Assembly (NCBI GenBank): GCA_910584005.1
Contig: CAJTXR010000002.1
Coordinates: 236,682-300,681 of the forward strand
Direction: 5' to 3'
From: an uncultured Anaeroplasmataceae bacterium
GTDB lineage: Bacteria > Bacillota_I > Bacilli_A > Acholeplasmatales > Anaeroplasmataceae
Length of the DNA stretch: 64,000 nucleotides
Shown here: positions 9,174 to 16,796 of the stretch, piece by piece
Layout: each line of letters begins with the position of its first letter
How positions within the stretch are numbered: the stretch's first letter is position 1
Notes under the pieces: model-generated
The model's database searches: none
Seen by the model: only the letters and a program-made list of their open reading frames with translations
What the model was told of the DNA's origin: nothing
Program-made: the position numbers and the translations under genes

Positions 9174-9779
9174 CTTTATTTTTTGATATATGAATTGTTC
9201 TAAGCCTGTATCTTTTGTTAAAATAGTTTTATCCTTAAATTTAAAGCTGTAAAGATAAAGCATCCGCAGATTACCTATATTTCCACCAATATGAATTGAA
9301 AGAAAAAACGCCATACCAAAATAATAAAGATAATCTAAAAAGTAAAACCAAATAAGTAAAGCGATGAAAAAAATGGTAAATACGATAAAGGGAACGATAA
9401 GGGCCAAAATAGTACCTTTTCTATAAATATAAATATTAGGAACACCACAGTATGTACCCCAAGCATTGATTCCAAAGATTAGTTTTTGTTTTGTTAAAAT
9501 TTTATAAGTGACTCCACGAACAAACTCATGAATAAACATATAAAAAAATAGAAAAATGAAACAAATCAAAAAAAAGATAATCGTTCTTGAATTTAATTCA
9601 AAATTAATCTTGTCTGATCTATGAGGAATAAAATATATAAGTAAAGAAATCCCAAAAACAATACCAACTACTCCTAAAGTTGCTAAATTCAATAGAATTT
9701 TAGTTTTTTTCTTATTAATATCTACATGATAGATTTCTTGATAGGTTTCAGGTAATTCTAATTCATAATACTTTGCCAT
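9165..9779 (-). CDS. DUF3267 family membrane protein with altered zincin motif
   Basis: 204 residues, four or five membrane helices. A segment FMFIHEFVRGVTYK near residue 80 matches the HExxHG active site of DUF3267 putative zinc peptidases, but the second histidine is arginine (HEFVRG). The later HIGGNIGNL segment and the ending with DTGLEQF also fit this family. With the metal ligand lost it may be a non-catalytic homologue. ATG at 9779 has an AAAAAAGGAGGAAT-type site upstream. It is divergent from the glycosyltransferase gene at 9894. Confidence 0.7.
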   Translation of the reverse strand: MAKYYELELPETYQEIYHVDINKKKTKILLNLATLGVVGIVFGISLLIYFIPHRSDKINFELNSRTIIFFLICFIFLFFYMFIHEFVRGVTYKILTKQKLIFGINAWGTYCGVPNIYIYRKGTILALIVPFIVFTIFFIALLIWFYFLDYLYYFGMAFFLSIHIGGNIGNLRMLYLYSFKFKDKTILTKDTGLEQFIYQKIKQN

Positions 9780-9850
9780 ATAAATATTCCTCCTTTTTTA
9801 AAATTATATATTAGGAATAGAAGTCTGTCAATTTGTCATATTAAGAAAAC

Positions 9851-9879
9851 TTGTTATTTGGCTCATTTTGGGATATAAT
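9851..9879 (+). promoter_or_regulatory. Promoter of the glycosyltransferase gene
   Basis: TTGTTA (9851-9856), 17-base spacer, TATAAT (9874-9879). The start codon follows only 15 bases later, so the leader is short. Confidence 0.75.
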
Positions 9880-9893
9880 GATAGTAAAGTGAG

Positions 9894-10946
9894 ATGAAAT
9901 TAATGAAAATAGTTGTAAATATGCTTTCCAAGGCAGATAGTGTTGATGGTCAAGGGGTCGGAAGTGCCTATATTGAACAAGTGAACTTAATTAAAGAAGA
10001 ATTAAATGATATATTTGAGGTTCGAATTAATTCTAAAAAAAAGGCGGATATTGTTCATGTTCATTCAGTTAATCCTGGATTTTATTTTCGTTTTAAAAAG
10101 AAAAATGGTGTTCGAGTAATGTACTGTCATTTTTTACCAGAAACGTTAAAAGGGTCAATCAAATTACCTAAGCCTATATTTGCTATTTTTTGTAAATATG
10201 TGATGTCATTTTATAAAAAAGCAGAATATTTGGTTGTGGTCAATCCTATTTTTAAACAAGATTTGATCCGTCTAGGCGTCAAAGAAGAACGGATAATTTA
10301 TATTCCTAATTATGTTTCTAAGGATAGTTTTTATCCAATTTCAAAAGATGAGGCTTTAGAGGTTAGAAGAAAATATAATATCCCAGAAGACCGATTTGTC
10401 GTTTTAGGTTGCGGACAGGTTCAAACAAGAAAGGGTGTTCTTGATTTTGTTGAGGTTGCCAAAATGAATCCGGATATTGAATTTGTGTGGTGTGGAGGAT
10501 TTAGCTTTAAAGGGATTACCGATGGCTACAATGAATTAAAGAAGATTGTAGATAATCCTCCATGTGAAAACCTTAAATTTCTAGGGATAATCCCCCGAAC
10601 AGAAATGAATTTAATGTTTAATATGTCGGATTGTTTATTTATGCCTTCCTATAATGAATTGTTTCCTATGTCAATATTAGAGGCAGCTTCAGCGGGCAAA
10701 CCAATTGTTTTAAGGGACTTAGATTTATATGAAGATATATTGTGGGATAATTATTTAAAGGGAACAAACAATGAGGACTTTTCTTCTTTAATTCGTACAT
10801 TAGCTCAGAATACTTCATATTATGAAAAGGCATGTCAACTTTCTAACCATATTTCAGAATATTATTCTAAAGAAAATGTGGCAAAACTTTGGAAAGATTT
10901 TTATTTAAATATCTATGAAACTAGAAAAGATAACAAGAAAAAATAA
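9894..10946 (+). CDS. cpoA: GT4 glycosyltransferase, CpoA/LafB-like diglycosyl-diacylglycerol synthase
   Basis: 350 residues, GT-B fold family 4. Sequence landmarks match streptococcal CpoA/LafB, which adds the second sugar (galactose) to alpha-glucosyl-diacylglycerol to make the glycolipid anchor of lipoteichoic acid: GQGVGSAYIEQV (about 20-31), HFLPETLKGSIKLPKPIF (about 81-98), VVVNPIF, YIPNYVSK, GCGQVQTRKGVLDF, and the donor-site motif YNELFPMSILEA near 262-273. It acts at the cytoplasmic membrane face. ATG 9894 or in-frame ATG 9903 could start it; neither has a strong ribosome site. The first-step glucosyltransferase is not adjacent. Sugar specificity is inference. Confidence 0.75.
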   Translation: MKLMKIVVNMLSKADSVDGQGVGSAYIEQVNLIKEELNDIFEVRINSKKKADIVHVHSVNPGFYFRFKKKNGVRVMYCHFLPETLKGSIKLPKPIFAIFCKYVMSFYKKAEYLVVVNPIFKQDLIRLGVKEERIIYIPNYVSKDSFYPISKDEALEVRRKYNIPEDRFVVLGCGQVQTRKGVLDFVEVAKMNPDIEFVWCGGFSFKGITDGYNELKKIVDNPPCENLKFLGIIPRTEMNLMFNMSDCLFMPSYNELFPMSILEAASAGKPIVLRDLDLYEDILWDNYLKGTNNEDFSSLIRTLAQNTSYYEKACQLSNHISEYYSKENVAKLWKDFYLNIYETRKDNKKK

Positions 10947-10980
10947 TGGAAAGGATTTATTTCCTTTCTTTTTTCTTGTT
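10932..10980 (+). terminator. Long terminator hairpin after the glycosyltransferase
   Basis: Inner stem GAAAGGA/TCCTTTC (10949-10969) is flanked by outer arms AACAAGAAAAAA and TTTTTTCTTGTT. The outer 3' arm contains the -35 element of the next promoter. Confidence 0.75.
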
Positions 10981-11004
10981 ATTCCTAGTGTTTTACGATA
11001 TAAT
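10976..11004 (+). promoter_or_regulatory. Promoter of the riboswitch-folT transcript
   Basis: TTGTTA (10976-10981), 17-base spacer, TATAAT (10999-11004). Predicted transcription start about 11011, just before the aptamer. The -35 box sits in the 3' arm of the preceding terminator. Confidence 0.75.
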
Positions 11005-11016
11005 TAAATTATTATA

Positions 11017-11105
11017 ACAGAGAAGAAAAATTGCGTTAAGTGCTTTATCATAGGTGAGTGATATTGACGAACACATTTGTGGCGGTAATTTTTCGCATCC
11101 GCTGT
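11017..11105 (+). promoter_or_regulatory. Tetrahydrofolate (THF-I class) riboswitch
   Basis: The aptamer follows the THF-I layout: P1 ACAG (11017-11020) with CTGT (11102-11105); a short internal loop AGAA; P2 GAAAAATT (11025-11032) with AATTTTTC (11087-11094), a perfect 8-bp helix; conserved GCGTTAAGTG (11033-11042) on one side; and conserved GCATCCG (11095-11101) on the other. A hairpin ATCCGCT/AGTGGAT (11097-11120) followed by CTCTTTTT excludes the aptamer's 3' strand and may be the expression platform. The regulated gene is a FolT-type folate transporter, as expected for this riboswitch class. Confidence 0.9.
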
Positions 11106-11143
11106 ATTTATATAGTGGATCTCTTTTTGGAGGTCTTTTATTT

Positions 11144-12346
11144 ATGCTCTTTTTGAAGATTTTAAAAAAATATAAAATAAGTATACTCATTTATGTATTA
11201 ACCTTTTTTTTAATAGGATATTTTATAACTGATTATTTTTATAATGAAAATTATTCATATTATGTTTATCAATTTAAAACAGAATCTTTATCAATAGATA
11301 AATTTATTGATAAAGAAGAATATAAAAAAGTATTCTCATATATTGATGAACAAAACAAACTTTCTGAAACGGATTCAACGATAAAAAAAATAAGTTATGC
11401 CAAAATAGATTATGAAAAAATGCTGGAAAAATCAACTATACGTAAAACAGAAGAAGGGCTTGAACTTAGTGTTCAAAAAAAATATTTTCCTTCTATAGCA
11501 AGTAGCAAATCGGGTGCAAATAAGGGAGAAAATAGAGTTAAAAATTATTTTACTTTAGTTTTTTCTCATTTAGAGCCATCTATAGAAGTTCAATCTGTAC
11601 AACTAAGATATTATAAAAATCCTTTTTCTATTGGTGGAATCGTTGCTGGAAGTAGCTTCCTCCTTTTAGGATTGGTGATTGGTATCCTCATATGGTTCAA
11701 TAAAATTGAAATGAAAGAAGAGATTGAGGATAACCACACTGTTTTTAAATCTGTGTTTCATCTCGGGTATTGGAAAGAATCAATCTCTTTTATGAAAAAT
11801 GTAAAAAACTTGTGTACAATAAGTATTTTATTTAGTTTTATGCTCTTATGTAAATTAATTCCGATTCCTTCTGGCTTTGGAAGCTTAGGAATTGGATTTA
11901 CTTATTTGTTTTTTGCAACCATATGCTTAATATATGGACCTATATGTGGTTTATTCATTGGCTTTTGTTCGGATGTGATCGGCTATTTTATTCATCCATC
12001 TAATGTTTTCTTCTTGGGGTATACATTAGATGCAATGTTGTCTGGATTTATATATGGTCTTTGCTTCTATAAAAAAAGAATTACTTTTGCCAATTGTTTT
12101 ATTGCTCGTTTTTTTGTCAATATATTCATTAATGTTGGTTTGGGATCTTTATGGTGGAAAATTCTTTATAAGCTAAATTTTGAAGCATATTTGGCTTATA
12201 TGGGGTTAACTTCTTTTCCAAAAAATGTTTTATATCTTTTACCCCAAAGCATTCTTTTATTTCTCGTAATTAAAGCCTTAAGCAAACCTCTTACAAGTTT
12301 TGGACTTATTGATCAGAAAATAAGTGAAAATATTGGCTTATTTTAA
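11144..12346 (+). CDS. folT: FolT-like ECF folate S-component with N-terminal extracytoplasmic domain
   Basis: Substrate-binding membrane subunit of an energy-coupling factor transporter for folate. I start it at ATG 11144, after GGAGG at 11129-11133; longer readings would run into the riboswitch. The 400-residue protein has a membrane helix at about 10-30, about 130 mostly polar residues, a second helix near 170-190, then a C-terminal S-component (about 215-400) with KLIPIPSGFGSLGIGFTYL, IYGPICGLFIGFCSDVIGYF and LGYTLDAMLSGFIYG, which resemble FolT. Typical FolT is only about 170-190 residues, so the N-terminal half is extra. The shared ECF A/T subunits are not in this window. Folate specificity is supported by the upstream riboswitch. 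Confidence 0.8.
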   Translation: MLFLKILKKYKISILIYVLTFFLIGYFITDYFYNENYSYYVYQFKTESLSIDKFIDKEEYKKVFSYIDEQNKLSETDSTIKKISYAKIDYEKMLEKSTIRKTEEGLELSVQKKYFPSIASSKSGANKGENRVKNYFTLVFSHLEPSIEVQSVQLRYYKNPFSIGGIVAGSSFLLLGLVIGILIWFNKIEMKEEIEDNHTVFKSVFHLGYWKESISFMKNVKNLCTISILFSFMLLCKLIPIPSGFGSLGIGFTYLFFATICLIYGPICGLFIGFCSDVIGYFIHPSNVFFLGYTLDAMLSGFIYGLCFYKKRITFANCFIARFFVNIFINVGLGSLWWKILYKLNFEAYLAYMGLTSFPKNVLYLLPQSILLFLVIKALSKPLTSFGLIDQKISENIGLF

Positions 12347-12366
12347 AAATAAATGAGAAAAAAGAA

Positions 12367-12395
12367 TTGACACTTGTTTTATGTTTTGATATAAT
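12367..12395 (+). promoter_or_regulatory. Promoter of the rplK-rplA operon
   Basis: Consensus TTGACA (12367-12372), 17-base spacer, TATAAT (12390-12395). Confidence 0.9.
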
Positions 12396-12426
12396 TTATA
12401 AGCATGTGTATGTTTTATACACGTTT

Positions 12427-12464
12427 GAGTGGGAGGATTTTAAATGAAATCTGTAGAACCACAT
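12427..12464 (+). promoter_or_regulatory. Putative ribosomal protein L1 binding site in the rplK leader
   Basis: GAGTGGGAGGA (12427-12437) and AACCACAT (12457-12464) can form the GTGG/CCAC stem with a GGGAGG loop side, like the L1 site in 23S rRNA (GGUGGGAGG ... ACCACC). A second copy precedes rplA. Feedback repression by L1 is established in other bacteria; here it is inferred. Confidence 0.55.
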
Positions 12465-12488
12465 CATTGAAAGAAGGAGGAAACAATT

Positions 12489-12914
12489 ATGGCAAAGAAA
12501 GTTGTAAAGGTAGTCAAATTACAAATTCAAGCCGGCAAAGCTAATCCAGCTCCACCAGTAGGTCCAGCTTTAGGACAGGCAGGTGTAAATATTCCAGGCT
12601 TTTGTTCTCAATTCAATGACCAAACAAAGGATAAAATGGGATATATGTTACCAGTTGTTATCTCAGTTTATGAAGACCGTTCTTTTACTTTCGTAGTAAA
12701 AACTCCACCAGCTTCTGATTTATTAAAGAAAGCTGCTGGAATCGATAAAGGTTCTGAAAACTCTAAGAAGCACACTGTAGCAAAAATATCTAGACAAAAG
12801 GCAAGAGAAATAGCAGAGATGAAGATGCCAGATTTAAATGCTAACGATATTGAAGCTGCGACTAACATTATTGCTGGTACGGCTAGAAATATGGGCATCG
12901 TTGTCGAAGACTAG
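12489..12914 (+). CDS. rplK: 50S ribosomal protein L11
   Basis: 141 residues, the usual L11 length. It starts AKKVVKVVKLQIQAGKANPAPPVGPALGQAG, with the proline-rich switch helix region (PAPPVGPALGQAGVNI) of the N-terminal domain and a C-terminal rRNA-binding domain including KTPPASDLLKKAAGI and the ARNMGIVV end. L11 forms the GTPase-associated centre stalk base with L10 and L12, all encoded here. AAGGAGG at 12474-12480 sets ATG 12489. Transcribed from the consensus promoter at 12367 with rplA. Confidence 0.98.
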   Translation: MAKKVVKVVKLQIQAGKANPAPPVGPALGQAGVNIPGFCSQFNDQTKDKMGYMLPVVISVYEDRSFTFVVKTPPASDLLKKAAGIDKGSENSKKHTVAKISRQKAREIAEMKMPDLNANDIEAATNIIAGTARNMGIVVED

Positions 12915-12945
12915 TTTCTTAAGGTTGTTAATAACAGCCTAAATT

Positions 12946-12973
12946 TGTGGGAGGAATTCCCGCTTATACCACA
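12946..12973 (+). promoter_or_regulatory. L1 binding site mimic before rplA
   Basis: TGTGGGAGG (12946-12954) and ATACCACA (12966-12973) copy the L1 site of 23S rRNA helix 76-77. It lies in the rplK-rplA gap immediately before the rplA ribosome binding site, a good position for translational feedback. Confidence 0.65.
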
Positions 12974-12989
12974 TTTTAGGAGGAATAAT

Positions 12990-13682
12990 ATGAAGAGAGG
13001 AAAAAAATACGTTGAAGCAGCTAAACTTGTAGATGGCTCAAAGGTATATAGTGCTTTAGAAGCATTAGATTTAGCTTGTAAGACATCTACTGCTAAGTTT
13101 GATGCATCTGTTGATGTTGCATTTCGCTTAAACATCGATCCACGTAAGGCTGAACAAAATATTCGTGGGGCTATCGTATTACCTAATGGAACTGGAAAAA
13201 CTCGTAAAGTTTTAGTTGTTTGTCGTGGGGCAAAGCAAACTGAAGCAAAAGAGGCTGGAGCAGATTTTGTTGGTGATTCTGATATGATTGTAAAAATCAA
13301 TCAAGGTTGGTTTGATTTCGATGTAATCGTTGCAACACCTGATATGATGGGTGAACTTGGACGCTTAGGTAGAGTTTTAGGACCTAAAGGATTAATGCCA
13401 AATCCAAAGACTGGTACAGTTACAATGAATGTAGCTCAAGCAGTTAAGGAAATCAAAGCTGGTAAAGTTGAATATCGTCCTGATAAAGTAGGAAATATTC
13501 AAATGACGATCGGTAAGGTTTCTTTTGGTGCAACTAAGTTACAAGAAAACTTAAAAGCAGTTTATGATGCACTTGTTAAGGCTCGTCCTTCAACTGTAAA
13601 AGGATCTTATGTTAAGAATGTATCTGTCGCATCTACAATGGGTCCTGGTATCAAATTAGACTCTGATACAATTAATAAGTAA
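12990..13682 (+). CDS. rplA: 50S ribosomal protein L1
   Basis: 230 residues, standard length. It shows RGKKYVEAAKLVD at the start, the conserved core GRLGRVLGPKGLMPNPKTGTVT split here as GRLGRVLGPKGLMPNPK, and the ending GPGIKLD. L1 binds the mobile L1 stalk of 23S rRNA and represses its own operon. The frame is open further upstream to a TTG at 12945, but that lies in the L1 binding site; AGGAGG at 12978-12983 supports ATG 12990 and the usual N-terminus. Confidence 0.98.
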   Translation: MKRGKKYVEAAKLVDGSKVYSALEALDLACKTSTAKFDASVDVAFRLNIDPRKAEQNIRGAIVLPNGTGKTRKVLVVCRGAKQTEAKEAGADFVGDSDMIVKINQGWFDFDVIVATPDMMGELGRLGRVLGPKGLMPNPKTGTVTMNVAQAVKEIKAGKVEYRPDKVGNIQMTIGKVSFGATKLQENLKAVYDALVKARPSTVKGSYVKNVSVASTMGPGIKLDSDTINK

Positions 13683-13790
13683 TATAACCGAAGACAGTAG
13701 GTGTGCGAAAAGCACTTAATTTCTACCGAGGTAAAGTATAAAAGTCAGTATGGACTTCTCACTTTCCTTGGTGAGAAGTTTTTTCATTAA
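13683..13790 (+). promoter_or_regulatory. Ribosomal protein L10 leader (rplJ leader)
   Basis: The rplA-rplJ gap carries the Firmicutes L10 leader layout: ACCGAAGACAGTAGGTG near 13687, a short hairpin GTGCGAAAAGCAC, then TTCTACCGAGGTAAAG, followed by an attenuator. The L10(L12)4 complex binding this RNA lowers expression of rplJ-rplL. Promoter elements internal to this gap were not resolved. Confidence 0.85.
13754..13785 (+). terminator. Attenuator terminator of the L10 leader
   Basis: Perfect 9-bp stem ACTTCTCAC/GTGAGAAGT with 8-base loop and TTTTTT, sitting before rplJ. It is the expression platform of the L10 leader. Confidence 0.88.
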
Positions 13791-13811
13791 ATTTATTTAG
13801 GAGGTAAATCA

Positions 13812-14303
13812 ATGAAAGAGATTTTGTTACAAAAACAAAATGAAGTTGCAGAAGTAAGTTCAAGAATGAAAGAATCTGCTGCAGTAGTAGCCTTCAAATA
13901 TCAAGGCTTAACAGTAGAAAAGTTCCAAGAACTTCGTAGAGATATGCGTGCTTCTGGATGTGAAATTGAAGTTATTAAAAACAACATTTCACGTCGTGCG
14001 GCTAAAGAATGCGGATATGATTTAGATGATGCATTTGTTGGGCCTATCGCAATTGCATTCTCTAAGAACGATGTTGTTGCTCCAGCAAAAATCTTATTTA
14101 AGGTTGCAGGAGAAAATGATAAAGTTCAAGTAGTAAAGGGAATTGTAGATGGTGATGTTTTCTCTTTTGACCAATTAAAAACATTATCACAATTACCATC
14201 ATATGAAACATTATTAACACAATTAGCTGCTGGTATGTTAGGTACATTAAGTCAATTATCTATCGGCTTAAATATGCTAGTTGAAAAAGGTCAAGAAGCT
14301 TAA
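13812..14303 (+). CDS. rplJ: 50S ribosomal protein L10
   Basis: 163 residues; typical L10 features include the N-terminal Q(N)EVAEVSSRMKES segment, a KYQGLTVEKFQELRRDMR core that binds 23S rRNA, IKNNISRRAAKE, and a C-terminal helix ending in LSIGLNMLVEKGQE that binds L12 dimers. AGGAGGT at 13799-13805 sets ATG 13812. Cotranscribed with rplL 25 bases downstream and autoregulated through the leader upstream. Confidence 0.97.
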   Translation: MKEILLQKQNEVAEVSSRMKESAAVVAFKYQGLTVEKFQELRRDMRASGCEIEVIKNNISRRAAKECGYDLDDAFVGPIAIAFSKNDVVAPAKILFKVAGENDKVQVVKGIVDGDVFSFDQLKTLSQLPSYETLLTQLAAGMLGTLSQLSIGLNMLVEKGQEA

Positions 14304-14328
14304 AAAAATATAACGGAGGAAAATTAAA

Positions 14329-14703
14329 ATGGCTAAATTAACAAAAGAAGTATTTATTGAATCATTAAAGGAAATGACTATTCTTGAAATTAAAGAATTA
14401 GTTGATGCTATGAAGGAAGAATTCGGTATTGATCCTACTGCTGTAGCTGCTGCTCCAGCTGCAGGTGCTGCTCCAGCTGCTGCTGCAGAACAAACTGAAT
14501 TTGATGTAATTCTTACAAATGCAGGTTCTGCTAAGTTAGGTGTAATCAAGGTTGTTAAAGAAGTAACTGGCTTAGGCTTAAAAGAATCTAAAGATTTAGT
14601 AGATGGTGCACCAAAACCTGTTAAAGAAAAGGTATCTAAAGCTGAAGCTGATGAATTAAAGGCTAAGTTAGAAGCTGCAGGTGCTACTGTAGAAGTTAAG
14701 TAA
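14329..14703 (+). CDS. rplL: 50S ribosomal protein L7/L12
   Basis: 124 residues: N-terminal dimerisation helices (FIESLKEMTILEIKELVDAM), an alanine/proline hinge (AAAPAAGAAPAAAAEQ, about 41-56), and the factor-binding domain with GLGLKESKDLVDGAPKPVKE. It recruits translation GTPases to the ribosome stalk. ACGGAGGA ribosome site upstream. Codon choice is strongly biased, as expected for a highly expressed gene. Confidence 0.98.
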   Translation: MAKLTKEVFIESLKEMTILEIKELVDAMKEEFGIDPTAVAAAPAAGAAPAAAAEQTEFDVILTNAGSAKLGVIKVVKEVTGLGLKESKDLVDGAPKPVKEKVSKAEADELKAKLEAAGATVEVK

Positions 14704-14725
14704 TTTAATTTCAAAACGAATTTTT

Positions 14726-14757
14726 GACCTGAGGATTATTCTTCAGGTCTTAATTTT
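14726..14757 (+). terminator. Terminator or attenuator after rplL
   Basis: GACCTGA (14726-14732) pairs with TCAGGTC (14743-14749), followed by TTAATTTT. The T run is interrupted, so read-through into the next gene 22 bases on is likely. Confidence 0.65.
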
Positions 14758-14779
14758 ATGGTTAGGAAGGAGATTATGT

Positions 14780-15388
14780 ATGGCAAACCATTATTATGAA
14801 GAAAATCAAGATCAAGTGAAATCCAATCCAAATTGTATTCACTTTTCATTTCAAAATATTTCCTTTCATTTTCATACGGATTGTGGAGTATTTTCTAAAA
14901 ATTATATTGATTATGGATCTTTGGCATTACTAAAGAGTTTTGTTCCCAAAGCCATGGATGGTGATATTTTAGATATGGGGGCAGGGTATGGACCCTTAGG
15001 TATTATTGTTGCCAAGGTATATTCTAGAAATGTCATACTATGTGAAATTAATACTCGTGCTGTACAATTGATTGAAAAAAACATTATTGAAAATCAAGTT
15101 CATACGGCTCAAGTACTTCATAGCAATCTATATGAACAATTAGATGCAACAAAAAAATTTGCTTATGTTATTACTAATCCCCCTATCCGAGCTGGTAAGC
15201 AAACTGTATTTGCTATATATGATGGTGCATTTGAACGATTACTACCTAATGGTGAGTTATGGGTTGTGATTCAAAAAAAACAAGGGGCACCATCCTCAAA
15301 AGATTATCTCATACAATTATTTGGAAATTGTGAAATTGTCAAGCGTGATAAAGGATATTATATATTAAAATCAATAAAAATAATCTAA
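14780..15388 (+). CDS. Class I methyltransferase, RsmC/YbxB-like
   Basis: 202 residues. SAM-binding motif ILDMGAGYGPLGI (about 64-76), acidic residue at the end of the next strand (LCEINTRAV), and catalytic-site NPPIRAGK near 133. This is the RsmC-type small methyltransferase called YbxB in Bacillus, which sits between rplL and rpoB there; RsmC makes m2G1207 in 16S rRNA. The substrate of the short YbxB form is less certain. AAGGAGA precedes ATG 14780. rpoB does not follow: the next gene is a RecQ-like helicase. Confidence 0.8.
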   Translation: MANHYYEENQDQVKSNPNCIHFSFQNISFHFHTDCGVFSKNYIDYGSLALLKSFVPKAMDGDILDMGAGYGPLGIIVAKVYSRNVILCEINTRAVQLIEKNIIENQVHTAQVLHSNLYEQLDATKKFAYVITNPPIRAGKQTVFAIYDGAFERLLPNGELWVVIQKKQGAPSSKDYLIQLFGNCEIVKRDKGYYILKSIKII

Positions 15389-15393
15389 TTTTT

Positions 15394-15423
15394 CTCTTTT
15401 TTTTATAAAAAGAGTTTTTTTTA
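15394..15423 (+). terminator. Terminator after the rsmC-like gene
   Basis: CTCTTTTT (15394-15401) pairs with AAAAAGAG (15407-15414), followed by eight T. Confidence 0.8.
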
Positions 15424-15506
15424 TATTAAAAATTCTTTTTTTTATCTATTCTATTTTGCTTTTCTTTTTCTTATTTTAATTTTAAAATTATAATGGTGAA
15501 GAACAA

Positions 15507-16685
15507 GTGATAAAGGATATACTCAAACACTATTTTGGATATTCTACCTTTCGATATCCACAAGAAGAAATAATCCAAAATATATTACAAAAAAAGGATA
15601 CAATTGCAATATTACCAACTGGAGCAGGCAAATCAATTACTTATCAAATTCCAGCTCTTATTTTTGATGGAATAACTATTGTGATTACACCTCTAATATC
15701 GTTAATGGAAGATCAGGTTTTCTCGCTAAGAAAAAGAGGGATAGAAGCAGCATATTTGAACTCAAATTTGTCTAAAGATAAAGAAAGAGGAGTATATGAA
15801 AAGTTATGTATAGGGAAGATTAAAATCATATATCTGGCTCCTGAACGAATCAATAATCTTGTGTTTCAGTACTATATACAGAAACTAAAAATATCTTTAA
15901 TTGCCATAGATGAGGCTCATACAATTTTATGGGCAGACCGGTTTCGTAGTGCTTATGGGCAATTGGGAACATTCATCCAATCTTTACCGCAAAAACCCGC
16001 AATATTAGCTGTAACTGCTACTGCAACGCCTTATGTTAAGGAATATATACAGAAATCTCTATATTTAACCAATCCTCAAATATTTTTTACAAGTGTTGAT
16101 CGTGAAGAATTATTTTATCGCGTTATAGAAATAGAACATAAAATGAGGTTTTTAATAAAATATTTAAAAAAGCATTCATTTGAAAAAGGAATTATTTATT
16201 GTCTTACAAGAAAAAGCGTAGAAAAATTAAACCATGATCTTCAAACATTTGGGATAAAAAGCTATTTTTATCATGGTGGATCAGATCAAAATATAAAATA
16301 TATGCAACAAGAAGAATTTAGAACATCAACCTTTGGAGTTATGATTGCTACTAACGCCTTTGGCATGGGAATTGACATACCAGATATTCGATTTGTAATT
16401 GAATATGAATTGCCAGCTACAATAGAAGATTTAGCTCAGCAAATGGGGAGAGCATCACGTGATGGTAAAGGAGGAGAGGGAATCGTTTTATTTTCATTTA
16501 AGGATATCAAGATTGTCCAATTTTTTATAAATAATTTAGCTTCTAAAGAAACAAAGAATCAACAAAAAAAGGAGTTAAATAAAGTAATTGAATATTGCAC
16601 AACAAAGCGTTGTAGACATCAATTTATTGCTTCTTATTTTGGCGAAACCAAGGCAAAATGTAAAAACAGATGTGACAATTGTTAA
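15507..16685 (+). CDS. Short RecQ-family ATP-dependent DNA helicase
   Basis: 392 residues, superfamily 2. Motif I LPTGAGKS (36-43), motif II IDEAH near 133-137, motif III AVTATAT, motif IV-VI with IIYCLTRKSVEKL, GMGIDIPDIRFVIEYELP and QMGRASRDG. The protein stops right after the zinc-binding region (KRCRHQFIASYFGE ... CKNRCDNC) and so lacks the winged-helix and HRDC domains of full RecQ (about 600 residues), like the short RecS/YpbC-type proteins of Bacillota. GTG 15507 start, with GGTGAAG upstream; an upstream ATG at 15493 is out of frame. Confidence 0.88.
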   Translation: MIKDILKHYFGYSTFRYPQEEIIQNILQKKDTIAILPTGAGKSITYQIPALIFDGITIVITPLISLMEDQVFSLRKRGIEAAYLNSNLSKDKERGVYEKLCIGKIKIIYLAPERINNLVFQYYIQKLKISLIAIDEAHTILWADRFRSAYGQLGTFIQSLPQKPAILAVTATATPYVKEYIQKSLYLTNPQIFFTSVDREELFYRVIEIEHKMRFLIKYLKKHSFEKGIIYCLTRKSVEKLNHDLQTFGIKSYFYHGGSDQNIKYMQQEEFRTSTFGVMIATNAFGMGIDIPDIRFVIEYELPATIEDLAQQMGRASRDGKGGEGIVLFSFKDIKIVQFFINNLASKETKNQQKKELNKVIEYCTTKRCRHQFIASYFGETKAKCKNRCDNC

Positions 16686-16796
16686 TCCTTCAAAAGATTA
16701 AATACATTCTTGATTTAAATTTTTATTTCATTTCATTCTTTGATTTGCATAAAAATAGGTTTCTTCACACATAATGAGTATTAGAGGTGTTAGAAT

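Noticed and set aside
11054..11143. Longer N-terminus for the FolT protein
   Set aside because: It would be translated through the THF riboswitch and lacks a ribosome site; ATG 11144 follows GGAGG.
12444..12470. Eight-codon open frame (MKSVEPHH) in the rplK leader
   Set aside because: It lies inside the L1-type RNA site; GGGAGG there is part of the RNA motif, and no regulatory codon bias is visible.
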